A stretch of 14,145 bases of DNA from positions 1 to 14,145 of the forward strand of contig DATKCY010000191.1 in NCBI GenBank assembly GCA_035512995.1. Reading direction: 5' to 3'. The number at the start of each line of letters is the position of its first letter. Within the stretch, counting starts at the first letter, position 1. The stretch is from Thermohalobaculum sp035512995 (lineage in GTDB: Bacteria; Pseudomonadota; Alphaproteobacteria; Rhodobacterales; Rhodobacteraceae). The notes below the pieces were generated by a model. It was given only the letters and a program-made list of their open reading frames with translations, was not told where the DNA came from and did no database searches. Shown in pieces: positions 1 to 7,101 of the stretch. A program made the translations under genes and the position numbers.

Positions 1-90
1 CCTCTGATACCCGCGCTCGTCGATCCAGGCCGCACTGACCACGGTGCCCCGGCCCCCGCGCCGAGGCCTCCTTCCGAGCGGCGGACAAGG

Positions 91-144
91 TAGTCCCGGG
101 TCAGGCCCGGGCCAGCGCCAGCGGGCCCGGGTCCACGGGGCCCT
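91..144. repeat. cluster of CCCGGG dyads in left intergenic DNA
   Basis: The 197 bases left of the hydrolase stop codon contain no convincing gene. At 91-144 there are several overlapping inverted repeats built on CCCGGG: 95-100 can pair with 106-111, and a further GGGCCCGGG follows at 123-131. The layout (a CCCGGG arm, a short TCAGG loop, a CCCGGG arm) resembles intergenic GC-rich palindromes common in alphaproteobacteria. I infer a dispersed repeat or a transcript-end structure; the window alone cannot show that it recurs in the genome. Confidence 0.35.
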
Positions 145-170
145 GGCATGAAGCACCCCCCGCTTCCCGC

Positions 171-193
171 CGCCCGGCGGCTCCTGCCGGGCG
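171..193 (-). terminator. hairpin just after the hydrolase stop, possible terminator
   Basis: A perfect 8-bp stem (CGCCCGGC at 171-178 with GCCGGGCG at 186-193) encloses a 7-nt loop. It begins 4 nt beyond the stop codon of the minus-strand hydrolase gene, which is where a transcript end is expected. No T-run follows on the minus strand, so it is not a canonical intrinsic terminator. It may instead protect the mRNA 3' end or need Rho. Confidence 0.4.
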
Positions 194-197
194 CGGC

Positions 198-2231
198 TCA
201 GAGCAGGCGGCGCGGGATCGACAGCGTCCAGGCGCGCCGCGCGACGCTCACGTCGTTCTCCCACGCCTCGAGGTCGCCGGTGAAGGCGAAGGCGCCGGCG
301 GTGGCGCGGAGCCGGGTGCGGCAGTCGACGCGGACGTGCCAGCCGGGCCGCCTCAGGACGGCGGACTGCTGAAGCTCGGTCTCCGCCGACAGCGGGTCGT
401 CCTCCAGGATGCGGTAGCGCTTCAGCTGGTGGTAGCCGATGTCGAGGGCGATGTCGTCGAGCCGCGCGAGCGCCGCGCCGCCGAACTCGCCGCCGTCGCC
501 TTCGGCCGTGTAGACCAGCTCGTTGGTCGCGAGATCGATCTCGATCGTGCGGCGGAAGCCGAGCGGCCGGATCCTCCGTGGCGAGGCCCCCGGCGGCGCC
601 GACGCTTCCGGGAACGGCGCCAGGCCTGCGTCGTCGGGCGATGGCGGCCGCACCGGCAGGTCGAGCCGCGCCTCGCCGGTCCTGACCGTCAGCGTCACGG
701 GCTCGGGCGCCGGCCAGATCATCGGCCAGTACGAGGTCGAGAGCGCGAGCCGCAGCCGGTGCCCCGCCGGCAGCCGGTGGGCCAGGTCGTCGAGCTGCAG
801 GCGCACGCGATACCAGCGCCCGGGCTCCAGCGCCCGCGGCTCGGCGTGGCCGTCGCGGTGCGCGAGGTTGAGCACCCCGTAGGAGATGCGGAGCGAGGCG
901 CCGTCGGGCGCGACGTCGCAGAGCCGCGCGACCAGGTGCGCGACCGCCCGGTCGGCCCGGACCTCGAGCTCGAGCACCGGCGCGCCCAGGAACTCGACCG
1001 CCTCCGTCCCCGCGTCGCTGTCGAAGACGAGGCTGCCGCCGTCGTCGGCCCGCTGGTCGCGCGGCGCCTCGCCGTCGGCGCCGAAGCCGCACCACTCGCC
1101 GGCGCGGACCCCCAGCGTCTGCGGCGACGAGAAGCCGATCTCGTGGACATGCGCCGGGTCGGGCGAGAGATAGCCCCAGTCGAGGTGGTAGCGCAGCCGC
1201 TCGATGCGCGGGCTCGGCCACTGGCGCTCGGCGATCCAGCGGCCGGGACGCATGGCGTATTGCGGCGCCGGGCGCACGCTCTCCTGCATCCAGACGCGCA
1301 GCATCGGCTCGTCCATGATGCCGGTGTCGCGGCCCTTGAGCCAGTGGTCCCACCAGCGCACGGCCTCCTGCAGATAGCCGATCCTCGGCCCCGGCACCGC
1401 GATGTGCGGATAGGCGTGCGCCCAGGGCCCGATCAGCCCCTTTCGCGGGCATTCCAGCCCCGCCATCAGCCGCGGCACCGCGTTGGTGTAGCCGTCGGCC
1501 CAGCCGCCGACCGCGTAGACCGGGCAGCGGATGGCCGAGAAATCCTCGCAGACCGACCCGTGGCGCCAGTAGGCGTCGCGCGCGGGGTGGCGCATCCAGA
1601 GCGCCGGGAACGGCTCGACCGCCTCGATCCGCTCGAGCCACATCGCGCGCCAGCGCTCGCCCACGATCTCGGGATCGGGCGGCAGGGCGTTGTAGAGCGT
1701 CAGGATCGAGCCCCACTGCATGTTCTCGTTCAGCAGGCACCCGCCCTTGTAGTGGGCATCGTCGGCATAGCGGTCGTCGGAGGCGCAGAGCGTGATGATC
1801 GCTTTCAGCGCGGGCGGGCCCAGCGCCGCGACCTGCAGCGCGTTGAACCCGCCCCAGGAAATGCCGGTCATCCCGACCGCGCCGTCGCACCACGGCTGCT
1901 CGGCGATCCAGGCGATGATCGCGAGCGCGTCGCGCAGCTCGACCGCCGAGTACTCGTCGTCGAGCACGCCGTCCGAGTCGCCGCTGCCGCGCAGGTCGAC
2001 GCGCACGCTGGCATAGCCCGAGAGCGCGTAGTGCCGGTGCATCGGCTCGTCGCGCTCGCGCATGAAGTCGCGCTTGCGGTAGGGGATGTATTCCAGGATC
2101 GCCGGCACCGGCGCCTCGCGCGCCCCCTTGGGCAGCCAGAGCCGCGCTGCGAGCCGGGCGCCGCCCGCCGCCGGAATCCAGACGTTCTCGATCTCCTCGA
2201 TCAGGGAGAGATCGGCGAGGGCCTCGTTCAC
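198..2231 (-). CDS. CocE/NonD-type alpha/beta hydrolase (X-Pro dipeptidyl-peptidase family), 677 aa
   Basis: This is a serine hydrolase of the CocE/NonD family, which cleaves esters or amides; its substrate cannot be read from the sequence. The N-terminal alpha/beta-hydrolase domain (about 14-300) has the nucleophile elbow GISWGG with Ser125, the acid in GGWADGY (Asp246) and the histidine in GPWAHAYPH (probably His272). A C-terminal half of about 370 residues matches the beta-sandwich seen in X-Pro dipeptidyl-peptidases (for example the GRWYRVRLQL and PAGHRLRLALS stretches). No signal peptide is visible, so it is probably cytoplasmic. I chose the GTG at 2229-2231 because its GTGA overlaps the TGA stop of the upstream gene; extending further would only read that gene out of frame. 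The 4-nt overlap implies translational coupling with the ATP-grasp-like gene. Family confidence is high and substrate confidence is nil. Confidence 0.88.
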   Translation of the reverse strand: MNEALADLSLIEEIENVWIPAAGGARLAARLWLPKGAREAPVPAILEYIPYRKRDFMRERDEPMHRHYALSGYASVRVDLRGSGDSDGVLDDEYSAVELRDALAIIAWIAEQPWCDGAVGMTGISWGGFNALQVAALGPPALKAIITLCASDDRYADDAHYKGGCLLNENMQWGSILTLYNALPPDPEIVGERWRAMWLERIEAVEPFPALWMRHPARDAYWRHGSVCEDFSAIRCPVYAVGGWADGYTNAVPRLMAGLECPRKGLIGPWAHAYPHIAVPGPRIGYLQEAVRWWDHWLKGRDTGIMDEPMLRVWMQESVRPAPQYAMRPGRWIAERQWPSPRIERLRYHLDWGYLSPDPAHVHEIGFSSPQTLGVRAGEWCGFGADGEAPRDQRADDGGSLVFDSDAGTEAVEFLGAPVLELEVRADRAVAHLVARLCDVAPDGASLRISYGVLNLAHRDGHAEPRALEPGRWYRVRLQLDDLAHRLPAGHRLRLALSTSYWPMIWPAPEPVTLTVRTGEARLDLPVRPPSPDDAGLAPFPEASAPPGASPRRIRPLGFRRTIEIDLATNELVYTAEGDGGEFGGAALARLDDIALDIGYHQLKRYRILEDDPLSAETELQQSAVLRRPGWHVRVDCRTRLRATAGAFAFTGDLEAWENDVSVARRAWTLSIPRRLL

Positions 2232-3193
2232 CGCGCGCCCGCGGCCCTGTCGCCGGCCTTGCGCCTGCGCGCCGGCCGGAGCTGCTGCGTCGACCAGAAG
2301 TTCAGCGCCAGCGTCTCGCGGGCGCGGAGACCCGCGTCGCGGTCCCAGCAGTTGACGACGGCGAGGCGGAAGCCGCCGGGCGGCATCGCGTGCCACGACG
2401 CCGGCCGGTCGTCGTGGAACGTGATCTGCACGCTCGAGACGCCGTCCCGCGCCCGCACCTCGTCGACCAGCCCGGCTGGCGGGTGGCGGTATTCAATGCC
2501 GTGTTCGCCGAACAGCACGATCGAGTAGCCGTCGCGCCGGTCGGCGTCGTCGAACCGCCAGTCGCCGTCGCGGTAGAGCCCGACCAGCGCCTCCACCCAG
2601 GGCCGCCCGCCGTAGAGGTCGGGCCACTGGTCGGCGAAGCGCAGGTGCACCTCGATGATGCGCGCGCCGATGGTCTCGAAGTTCGCCATTCCGGTGTAGC
2701 CGGCGAGGTTCCGCCCCAGCCACTCCGCCCCGTAGGCCTCGATCTCGGGCCGCTCCTCGGCCAGCACGACCCAGTGGTCGAACATGCCGCCCTCGCGCGG
2801 CGCGCCGTAGGTGTGGCGCCACCATCGCGCCTCGCCGTCGACGACCGCGACGTCGGTCGAGATGTGCTCGCCCTCGAGCATCGACATCCAGATGTGGCCG
2901 GGCTTCTGGTGCGCCCTGTACTCGCGGGCGGTGCGCATGACCCGGCTGCCGGTGCCCATGCCGCGCATGTTGAAGACGGGCTTCGAGAACACCGGGAACT
3001 CCGGCGGCTCGATGCCGTGCGGACCGCACGCGAACCCCTGGCTCTCGGCGACCGAGAGCTTGTTGTAGACCCAGCGCTGGCGCGGGTACCACGTCCACGC
3101 GTCGCCGTCCTCGGTCGGGATACGCACGTCGTCGGGGCATTCGACGCCTTCGAAGTATTGCAGGCGCCACGGATCGGCTTCGCATACGGGCAT
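2228..3193 (-). CDS. conserved protein with ATP-grasp-like motifs, 321 aa
   Basis: I do not recognise a named function. Several stretches recall ATP-grasp enzymes, which join a carboxylate to an amine or thiol using ATP. FSKPVFNMRGMGTGSR (69-84) looks like the nucleotide-binding lysine plus glycine-rich loop. MLEGEHISTDVAVVDGEARW (105-124) looks like the central strand pair carrying acidic residues. NFETIGARIIEVHLRFAD (171-188) sits where the metal-binding Glu/Asn usually lies, though the classical E-x-N is not exact. There is no signal peptide or membrane segment, and the C-terminus is a short Arg/Ala-rich tail. The ATG start (3191-3193) is the first Met of the coherent protein, 47 nt below the membrane-protein gene; no strong ribosome binding site is obvious. 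Its stop overlaps the start of the CocE-type hydrolase. The gene looks real from its protein-like composition; the ATP-grasp assignment is inference. Confidence 0.7.
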   Translation of the reverse strand: MPVCEADPWRLQYFEGVECPDDVRIPTEDGDAWTWYPRQRWVYNKLSVAESQGFACGPHGIEPPEFPVFSKPVFNMRGMGTGSRVMRTAREYRAHQKPGHIWMSMLEGEHISTDVAVVDGEARWWRHTYGAPREGGMFDHWVVLAEERPEIEAYGAEWLGRNLAGYTGMANFETIGARIIEVHLRFADQWPDLYGGRPWVEALVGLYRDGDWRFDDADRRDGYSIVLFGEHGIEYRHPPAGLVDEVRARDGVSSVQITFHDDRPASWHAMPPGGFRLAVVNCWDRDAGLRARETLALNFWSTQQLRPARRRKAGDRAAGAR

Positions 3194-3240
3194 GGGCGAG
3201 AGGATGCCCCGCCCGCGCCGGAAGGCAAAGGATTTCCGTC

Positions 3241-4674
3241 TCACTCGACGATCGGCTGCGACAGGATCCAGAGGCTGAACGAGGTCAGCGCCACCATGAA
3301 GACCATCATCGGCAGCTGGCTCAGGATCGCGCGGGCGGGCGAGGGGTAGAGGCGGAGCGCCTCGGCATGGGCGACGAGGACCGCGCAGCCGTGCCCCGCG
3401 ACCAGCGCCGCGACGGCGATCCACCAGACGTCCCCCGCCGTGATGACGCCGATGTCGAGCGGGCGGCCCGCCCAGCCGAGGAGGTCCCAGCCGAGGCCGA
3501 AGGGATCGCTCGCGATCGGCAGCAGAAGCTGCCCCGCCAGCGCCAGGTACGAGACGTAGTGCGCGAGGTGGTAGGCGACCGCGATCGGCAGCAGCGACGG
3601 CGCGAAGCCGGCATAGGCGCGGGCGAAGCCGTACCCCCGCCGGCCCGCGCGCCAGACCGCGGCGGCGAGCCCCAGATAGAGCAGGTTCGCCAAAGCGACC
3701 GTCGCGAGAAGCCCGAGCGTGCGGATCAGCTTCATCAGGTCCACGCCCGCCTCGCGGAGCGCGATCAGCCGCGGGCGCAGGCTCTGCGACTGGGTGATCC
3801 ACTCCAGCAGACCGGCCCAGAAGGGCGTCTCGGACAGCCCGTCGAAGAGCACGATCCCGATCAGCGTCACGACGAACACCGCGCCCGCGGCGTCGATCGG
3901 CCGCCCGACCAGCCCCGCGCCCGGCAGCCGCAGGCAGAGCGTGCGGCGCCCGAGCGCGAGCGGCGCCACCCGGCCCATCAGCAGGAAGAGGCGCGTCACG
4001 GGATCGGCCAGCGCGAACCACCGCCGGCGCCCGAAGACCGCCGCGCCGCCGACGAGCCCGGCGCCGTAGAGCCCGATCAGCACCGCCATCGCGCGCGGGT
4101 CCTCGGACCAGTCCGACACGAGCTCGAGCCAGGCGATCGCGAGCAGACCGGGGACGGAGAGCCACGCTGCCCCGGGCGGCAGCCGCAGGAGCGCCCGCCG
4201 CCGCCCCGCGGGGCCGAGCACCCCCCGCGCCAGCGCCGCGAACGGATTGAACGGCGTCCAGAGGTCGACCACGAGCGCCGCGGCCAGGACGAGGCCGACC
4301 CACCAGAAGACCCAGACGAGGACCGTCGCGAGGTTCGCCGTCGCCGCCTCCGGCCCCGCCACGGCCGTCGCCGTCACGAGCCCCAGCAGGGTCACCGCGA
4401 CCCCGGTGCCGACGACGCGCACAGTGCGCGCGACGGCGGGCGCCAGCCTCAGCCGGACCGCCCGCGGCGCGCGCCGTGCCGGGGCCATGAAAGCGAACGA
4501 GCCGGCGAACGACAGCGCCACCGCCAGCCCCGCGCCGCCGAGATAGAAGCCGAGCGGCAGGGGCAGGTCGTAGCGCTGCCCGAACGCATGCGCCGCCGCC
4601 GGCGTGCCGGCCGCGAGCGCGGTCAGCATGCCGGCGAGCGGCGCGGCCACCGGTGCAGCGCGCCGACGCGTCAT
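3241..4674 (-). CDS. polytopic membrane protein with mature N-terminus HAFG, 477 aa
   Basis: This is an inner-membrane protein of unknown role with an N-terminal signal sequence (about 1-28) and roughly ten hydrophobic segments, for example 41-62, 84-107, 114-138, 170-187, 263-279, 319-341, 361-386, 414-434 and 452-472. The signal ends AAA before HAFGQRYDLPLPLGFYL, so signal peptidase would leave His29 as the first residue. Other buried-looking histidines are His369 and His372 (AYHLAHYVSY) and His428 and His436. Proteins with this HAFG-RYDLP-LP opening are, from memory, sometimes annotated 'fenitrothion hydrolase' after a Burkholderia FedA/FedB system; I would not carry that name over. GAGGA lies 6 nt before the ATG. 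It follows a cupredoxin-like gene by 110 nt, and I infer that the two proteins cooperate at the membrane, perhaps in copper handling. Confidence 0.8.
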   Translation of the reverse strand: MTRRRAAPVAAPLAGMLTALAAGTPAAAHAFGQRYDLPLPLGFYLGGAGLAVALSFAGSFAFMAPARRAPRAVRLRLAPAVARTVRVVGTGVAVTLLGLVTATAVAGPEAATANLATVLVWVFWWVGLVLAAALVVDLWTPFNPFAALARGVLGPAGRRRALLRLPPGAAWLSVPGLLAIAWLELVSDWSEDPRAMAVLIGLYGAGLVGGAAVFGRRRWFALADPVTRLFLLMGRVAPLALGRRTLCLRLPGAGLVGRPIDAAGAVFVVTLIGIVLFDGLSETPFWAGLLEWITQSQSLRPRLIALREAGVDLMKLIRTLGLLATVALANLLYLGLAAAVWRAGRRGYGFARAYAGFAPSLLPIAVAYHLAHYVSYLALAGQLLLPIASDPFGLGWDLLGWAGRPLDIGVITAGDVWWIAVAALVAGHGCAVLVAHAEALRLYPSPARAILSQLPMMVFMVALTSFSLWILSQPIVE

Positions 4675-4784
4675 GTCGATCCTCGGGGGTCGCCGGTCAT
4701 GGTCAGGATGCGTGCCGCCTCGGCCTCAGCCCGGCGGCCGGGGCAGCTCCGTCTTCCGGGCATCGCTCCGGGCGGAAAGCCGTC

Positions 4785-5204
4785 TCACCGGTCGCGCACC
4801 TCCACGTAGAGGAGCGCCTTCTCGCCGCTGCCGAGCAGATCGTCCACCCCGTGCGCCGTCAGCGGAAAGCGCCCGGTGTGCCGGGCATCGAAGGCGAAGA
4901 CTGCGGGCGCGCCGGCCTCTGCCTCGACCTCGACGTCGTAGCCGTGCAGGTGCAGCGCCCCGGCTCCGGCTCCGGTGACGACGAGCCGCACCCGCTCGCC
5001 CAGCGCCACCTCCACGACGGGCGCCGCCTGCTCCGGAAGCAGCTCCACGGTGCGCTCCACGGTGCGCTCGACGACCGCCCCGGTCGCATCGGCACCGGCG
5101 GACGCGGCGGCGCCGTCATGCTCCGAATGGGCGCCCGCCACGCTCGCGCCCGCCAGCGCGAGCCCGACCGCCAGAAGCGCCCTTCGCACGCGGCGAGCGA
5201 CCAC
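4785..5204 (-). CDS. secreted cupredoxin-like protein, predicted mature N-terminal His, 139 aa
   Basis: This is a small exported protein with a cupredoxin-like beta-sandwich. The signal peptide spans about 1-25 (VVARRVRRALLAVGLALAG, then SVAGA), and the AGA just before HSEHDG is a classic signal peptidase I site, so the mature chain would begin His26-Ser-Glu-His29. The core contains LHLHGYD (His85, His87), FDARHTGRFPLTAHG (His109, His118) and a final strand ending LLYVEV. The usual type-1 copper Cys is absent, so electron transfer like plastocyanin is unlikely and metal binding or carriage is more plausible. The GTG start at 5202-5204 is preceded by AGGAG with 6 nt spacing. A Thr/Glu/Val-rich segment (about 40-60) repeats VERTVE. 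It lies between the propeller and HAFG membrane-protein genes, suggesting a periplasmic partner. Copper is inference. Confidence 0.82.
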   Translation of the reverse strand: MVARRVRRALLAVGLALAGASVAGAHSEHDGAAASAGADATGAVVERTVERTVELLPEQAAPVVEVALGERVRLVVTGAGAGALHLHGYDVEVEAEAGAPAVFAFDARHTGRFPLTAHGVDDLLGSGEKALLYVEVRDR

Positions 5205-5221
5205 GTCCCTCTCCTGTCTCG

Positions 5222-5247
5222 GGCGCGCCGGCGGGCGCCGGCGCGCC
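5222..5247 (-). other. perfect 11-bp GC hairpin between propeller and cupredoxin genes
   Basis: GGCGCGCCGGC at 5222-5232 pairs perfectly with GCCGGCGCGCC at 5237-5247 around a 4-nt loop. It nearly fills the 50-nt gap between the propeller stop and the cupredoxin start. No T-run follows on the minus strand, and a strong ribosome binding site for the next gene follows closely. I infer a processing or stabilising element, or a partial terminator that lowers expression of the downstream genes. Confidence 0.5.
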
Positions 5248-5254
5248 ACGGTGC

Positions 5255-6433
5255 TCAATGCCCGGCGAAGTCGTTCCACTCGGGCAGCAGGACGATCGAG
5301 TTCGGGTTGAAGCCCGCGTCCTTCAGGGTGTCGACCGAGGCGATCTCCTCGTTCGTCGCGAGGTCGATCACCGTGACCGAGCCGTCGCGCATGTCGGGCA
5401 GGTTGATGAACGAGTTCTGCACGAAGGCGTACTTCCCGTCCTTGGTGAAGCCCACGTGATGCGCGCCCCCGGCGGTCGGGATCGAGGCGATCGGCTCCGC
5501 CGCCATGACGCCGGCCGAGACGTCGAACACGTGCAGGTGCCCCGGATTGGCGGTGGTCACGTAGAGCCGGTCGCCGGCCGGATTGAAGTACATCTCGAGC
5601 GGGACGCCGCCCACGTCCATCGGCGCGAAGTCGATGGCCTTGGCCGGCGTCAGCTCGCCCGCCGCCTCGTCCCAGCTCAGCGCCCAGACGCTGTTGCCGA
5701 ACATGTTGGTGACGATGAACTTCTCGGGGCCGCCGCCCGGCACCGGCAGCACCTCGACCGGCGCCTCGCCCGCCGCCTCCTCCTTCTCCGAGAGCCGGAG
5801 CGCGCCGAGCGGCTCGAGCGTCGCGGCGTCGACGACCGAGACCACGTCGTCGGAGACGCTCATGTCCGGGCTGACCGTGCTGGTCACGACGATCCGCCCG
5901 AGCTCGCTGTCGATGCCGAGGCCGTGCGGGTAGGTGCCCGGCAGCTCGATCTCGGCGACGATGGAGTCGTCGGCGACAAGGCCCTTCCAGACGTTCGCGG
6001 AGCCCATGCAGGTCAGGTACCAGTGCTCGTTCGCCTCGTCGAGGATCACATCCTCGGCCATCACGCACTCCGGCACGTCGATCGTCTTCAGCATCGGCGG
6101 GAAGCGCGTCATGTCCATGACCTGCAAGGGCGGCGAGCCGAGGCTGGTCAGGTAGGCCTTGGTCATCGAGCGGTCGTAGAAGATGTGATGCGCCGTCTGG
6201 GACGGGTCGAGCGGGATGTCGAGCAGCCATTTGCCGAAAGTCTCGCTCTCGGGGTCCACGTCGACGATGGCGATGCCTTCGCGCCGCTCCTCGTCGCCGG
6301 AGAGCTTCAGGCTCTTCAGGTCCTCCGCCGGCTTGCTCTCGTAGTTCATCATCGCGAGGATCTCGGCGGAGGCGGCGGTGCCCGCCAGGACGCCCAGGCA
6401 GGCCAGCGCGCCGCACATGCGTGCATTTCTCAT
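5255..6433 (-). CDS. periplasmic YncE-like beta-propeller protein with His pairs, 392 aa
   Basis: This is an exported protein with a signal peptide (about 1-23, ending ASA) and repeated beta-propeller blades typical of the YncE/surface-antigen type. Blade-like repeats include GIAIVDVDPES (53-63), AYLTSLGSPPLQVMDM (93-108), RIVVTSTVSPD (180-190), RLYVTTANPGHLHVFDV (289-305) and GSVTVIDLATNEEIASV (351-367). Unusual for a purely structural propeller are recurrent His residues at blade edges: His82-His83 (TAHHIF), His170 (TYPHG), His299/His301 (GHLHVFD) and His325-His326 (GAHHVGF). This recalls the metal-binding centres of selenium-binding protein/methanethiol oxidase and nitrous oxide reductase propellers. 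The chain also has two cysteines, 123 and 142, and ends in His392. AGGAG lies about 9 nt before the ATG. It heads the minus-strand gene set that includes the cupredoxin and HAFG membrane protein. Fold is confident; function is unknown. Confidence 0.82.
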   Translation of the reverse strand: MRNARMCGALACLGVLAGTAASAEILAMMNYESKPAEDLKSLKLSGDEERREGIAIVDVDPESETFGKWLLDIPLDPSQTAHHIFYDRSMTKAYLTSLGSPPLQVMDMTRFPPMLKTIDVPECVMAEDVILDEANEHWYLTCMGSANVWKGLVADDSIVAEIELPGTYPHGLGIDSELGRIVVTSTVSPDMSVSDDVVSVVDAATLEPLGALRLSEKEEAAGEAPVEVLPVPGGGPEKFIVTNMFGNSVWALSWDEAAGELTPAKAIDFAPMDVGGVPLEMYFNPAGDRLYVTTANPGHLHVFDVSAGVMAAEPIASIPTAGGAHHVGFTKDGKYAFVQNSFINLPDMRDGSVTVIDLATNEEIASVDTLKDAGFNPNSIVLLPEWNDFAGH

Positions 6434-6449
6434 CGTGAATCACTCCTGA

Positions 6450-6470
6450 ACCCTCGCCCGCGCCGAAGGT
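6450..6470 (-). promoter_or_regulatory. 21-bp dyad resembling MerR/CueR-type operators
   Basis: On the minus strand, half-sites ACCTTCG and CGAGGGT bracket a 7-nt centre. The layout and 21-bp length match what I recall of the CueR/HmrR copper-sensor operators (ACCTTCC, 7 nt, GGAAGGT). However, it ends beside the ribosome binding site of the propeller gene. If it worked as a MerR-type spacer operator, transcription would start downstream of that site, which fits poorly. It may be chance in GC-rich DNA. Confidence 0.22.
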
Positions 6471-6508
6471 ACCACAACCGCACCGTTCACAGTGTGACGG
6501 TTGTTACC
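6468..6508. promoter_or_regulatory. nested inverted repeat upstream of the propeller operon
   Basis: The outer arms ACAACCG (6474-6480) and CGGTTGT (6498-6504) are perfect, with GGTA (6468-6471) and TACC (6505-6508) further out after a 2-nt offset. Inside lies TCACA-G-TGTGA (6487-6497), itself flanked by CCG and CGG. It sits 35-75 bp upstream of the propeller start codon, in the only sizeable non-coding gap of the minus-strand block. I infer an operator for a dimeric repressor or activator; the regulator cannot be named from the sequence. Confidence 0.5.
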
Positions 6509-6592
6509 GAGGCGCGAAGTGCAGGGCGCGCCTCGCACCGCCGGGGGCTCGTCCGGCACCCGGTCCCGTCCGCCACGCCCCGCCGGTCGCGC

Positions 6593-7045
6593 CTACTCCC
6601 GGCGGTCGTCGAGAAAGCGGCGGAGCGCCGCGAGCGTGCGCTCGCTCGTGTGGTGCTCGATCCCCTCGGCGTCGATCTCGGCCGTCTCGCGGTCGATGCC
6701 GAGCGCCATCAGGAAGTCGCGGACGGCCCGGTGGCGGTCGCGCGCGGTCTCGGCCAGCCGCCGCCCGTCGTCGGTCAGGAAGATCGAGCGGTAGCGCTCG
6801 CGCCGCACCAGCCCCTCGCGGATCAGCCGGTTGACCGTGGTGTTGACCGTCGCGTTGGTGACGCCCAGGCGCTCGGCCAGGTCCACCGCCCGCGCCTCGC
6901 CGGTCACGTCGATCAGGTCGGCGATCAGCTCGACGTAGTCCTCCGCCACCTCGCGCTGGTGCGCCAGGCGCACGCGCTCGAAGCTCCGGGCCTGGCGCTT
7001 TGCCTCGCGCAGGCGGGTCGGGGCGGGGCTCGGGTCGCGGGCCAT
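6593..7045 (-). CDS. mntR: MntR, manganese-dependent transcriptional repressor (DtxR family), 150 aa
   Basis: This is a cytoplasmic metal-sensing repressor that, with Mn2+ bound, shuts off manganese import. The winged helix spans about 36-95, with recognition-helix region LGVTNATVNTTVNRLIREGL and wing RYRSIFLT. The DtxR-type dimerisation and metal domain follows. Ligands equivalent to Bacillus subtilis MntR are present: Asp36 and Glu39 in EDYVELI, His105 in RDRHRAV, and Glu127, Glu130 and His131 in DAEGIEHH. The extended N-terminus (Arg/Lys-rich, 1-30) resembles the E. coli-type protein. Length is typical and there is no SH3-like tail. I chose the ATG at 7043-7045 because AGGAGG lies 6 nt upstream; two in-frame ATGs a few codons upstream lack this. 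It is divergent from the mnt transporter operon across 131 bp, the classical arrangement for a repressor and its target. Identification is high-confidence. Confidence 0.93.
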   Translation of the reverse strand: MARDPSPAPTRLREAKRQARSFERVRLAHQREVAEDYVELIADLIDVTGEARAVDLAERLGVTNATVNTTVNRLIREGLVRRERYRSIFLTDDGRRLAETARDRHRAVRDFLMALGIDRETAEIDAEGIEHHTSERTLAALRRFLDDRRE

Positions 7046-7101
7046 CGGCGCCCTCCTCTGCATCGGCATCCCTCGATAGCGTCTCCACAAAATTAAGGCA
7101 A

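Noticed and set aside
1..42. Minus-strand frame starting GTG and reading VVSAAWIDERGYQR to the window edge
   Set aside because: Only 14 codons, no ribosome binding site at proper distance, and it abuts a palindromic intergenic region; too little to call a gene.
336..2528. Long plus-strand open frame opposite the hydrolase gene
   Set aside because: The translation is Arg/Pro/Gly/Val-rich without domains; the opposite strand encodes a clear CocE-type hydrolase. Long antisense frames are expected at this GC content.
3367..4809. Plus-strand open frame opposite the membrane protein gene
   Set aside because: Extremely Arg/Gln/Pro/Glu-rich low-complexity translation, a mirror of a GC-rich membrane protein gene.
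4785..6443. Apparent single 552-codon minus-strand frame joining the propeller region to the cupredoxin
   Set aside because: Its first three quarters are an out-of-frame reading of the propeller gene; only the last 139 codons are real, with their own GTG start and ribosome binding site.
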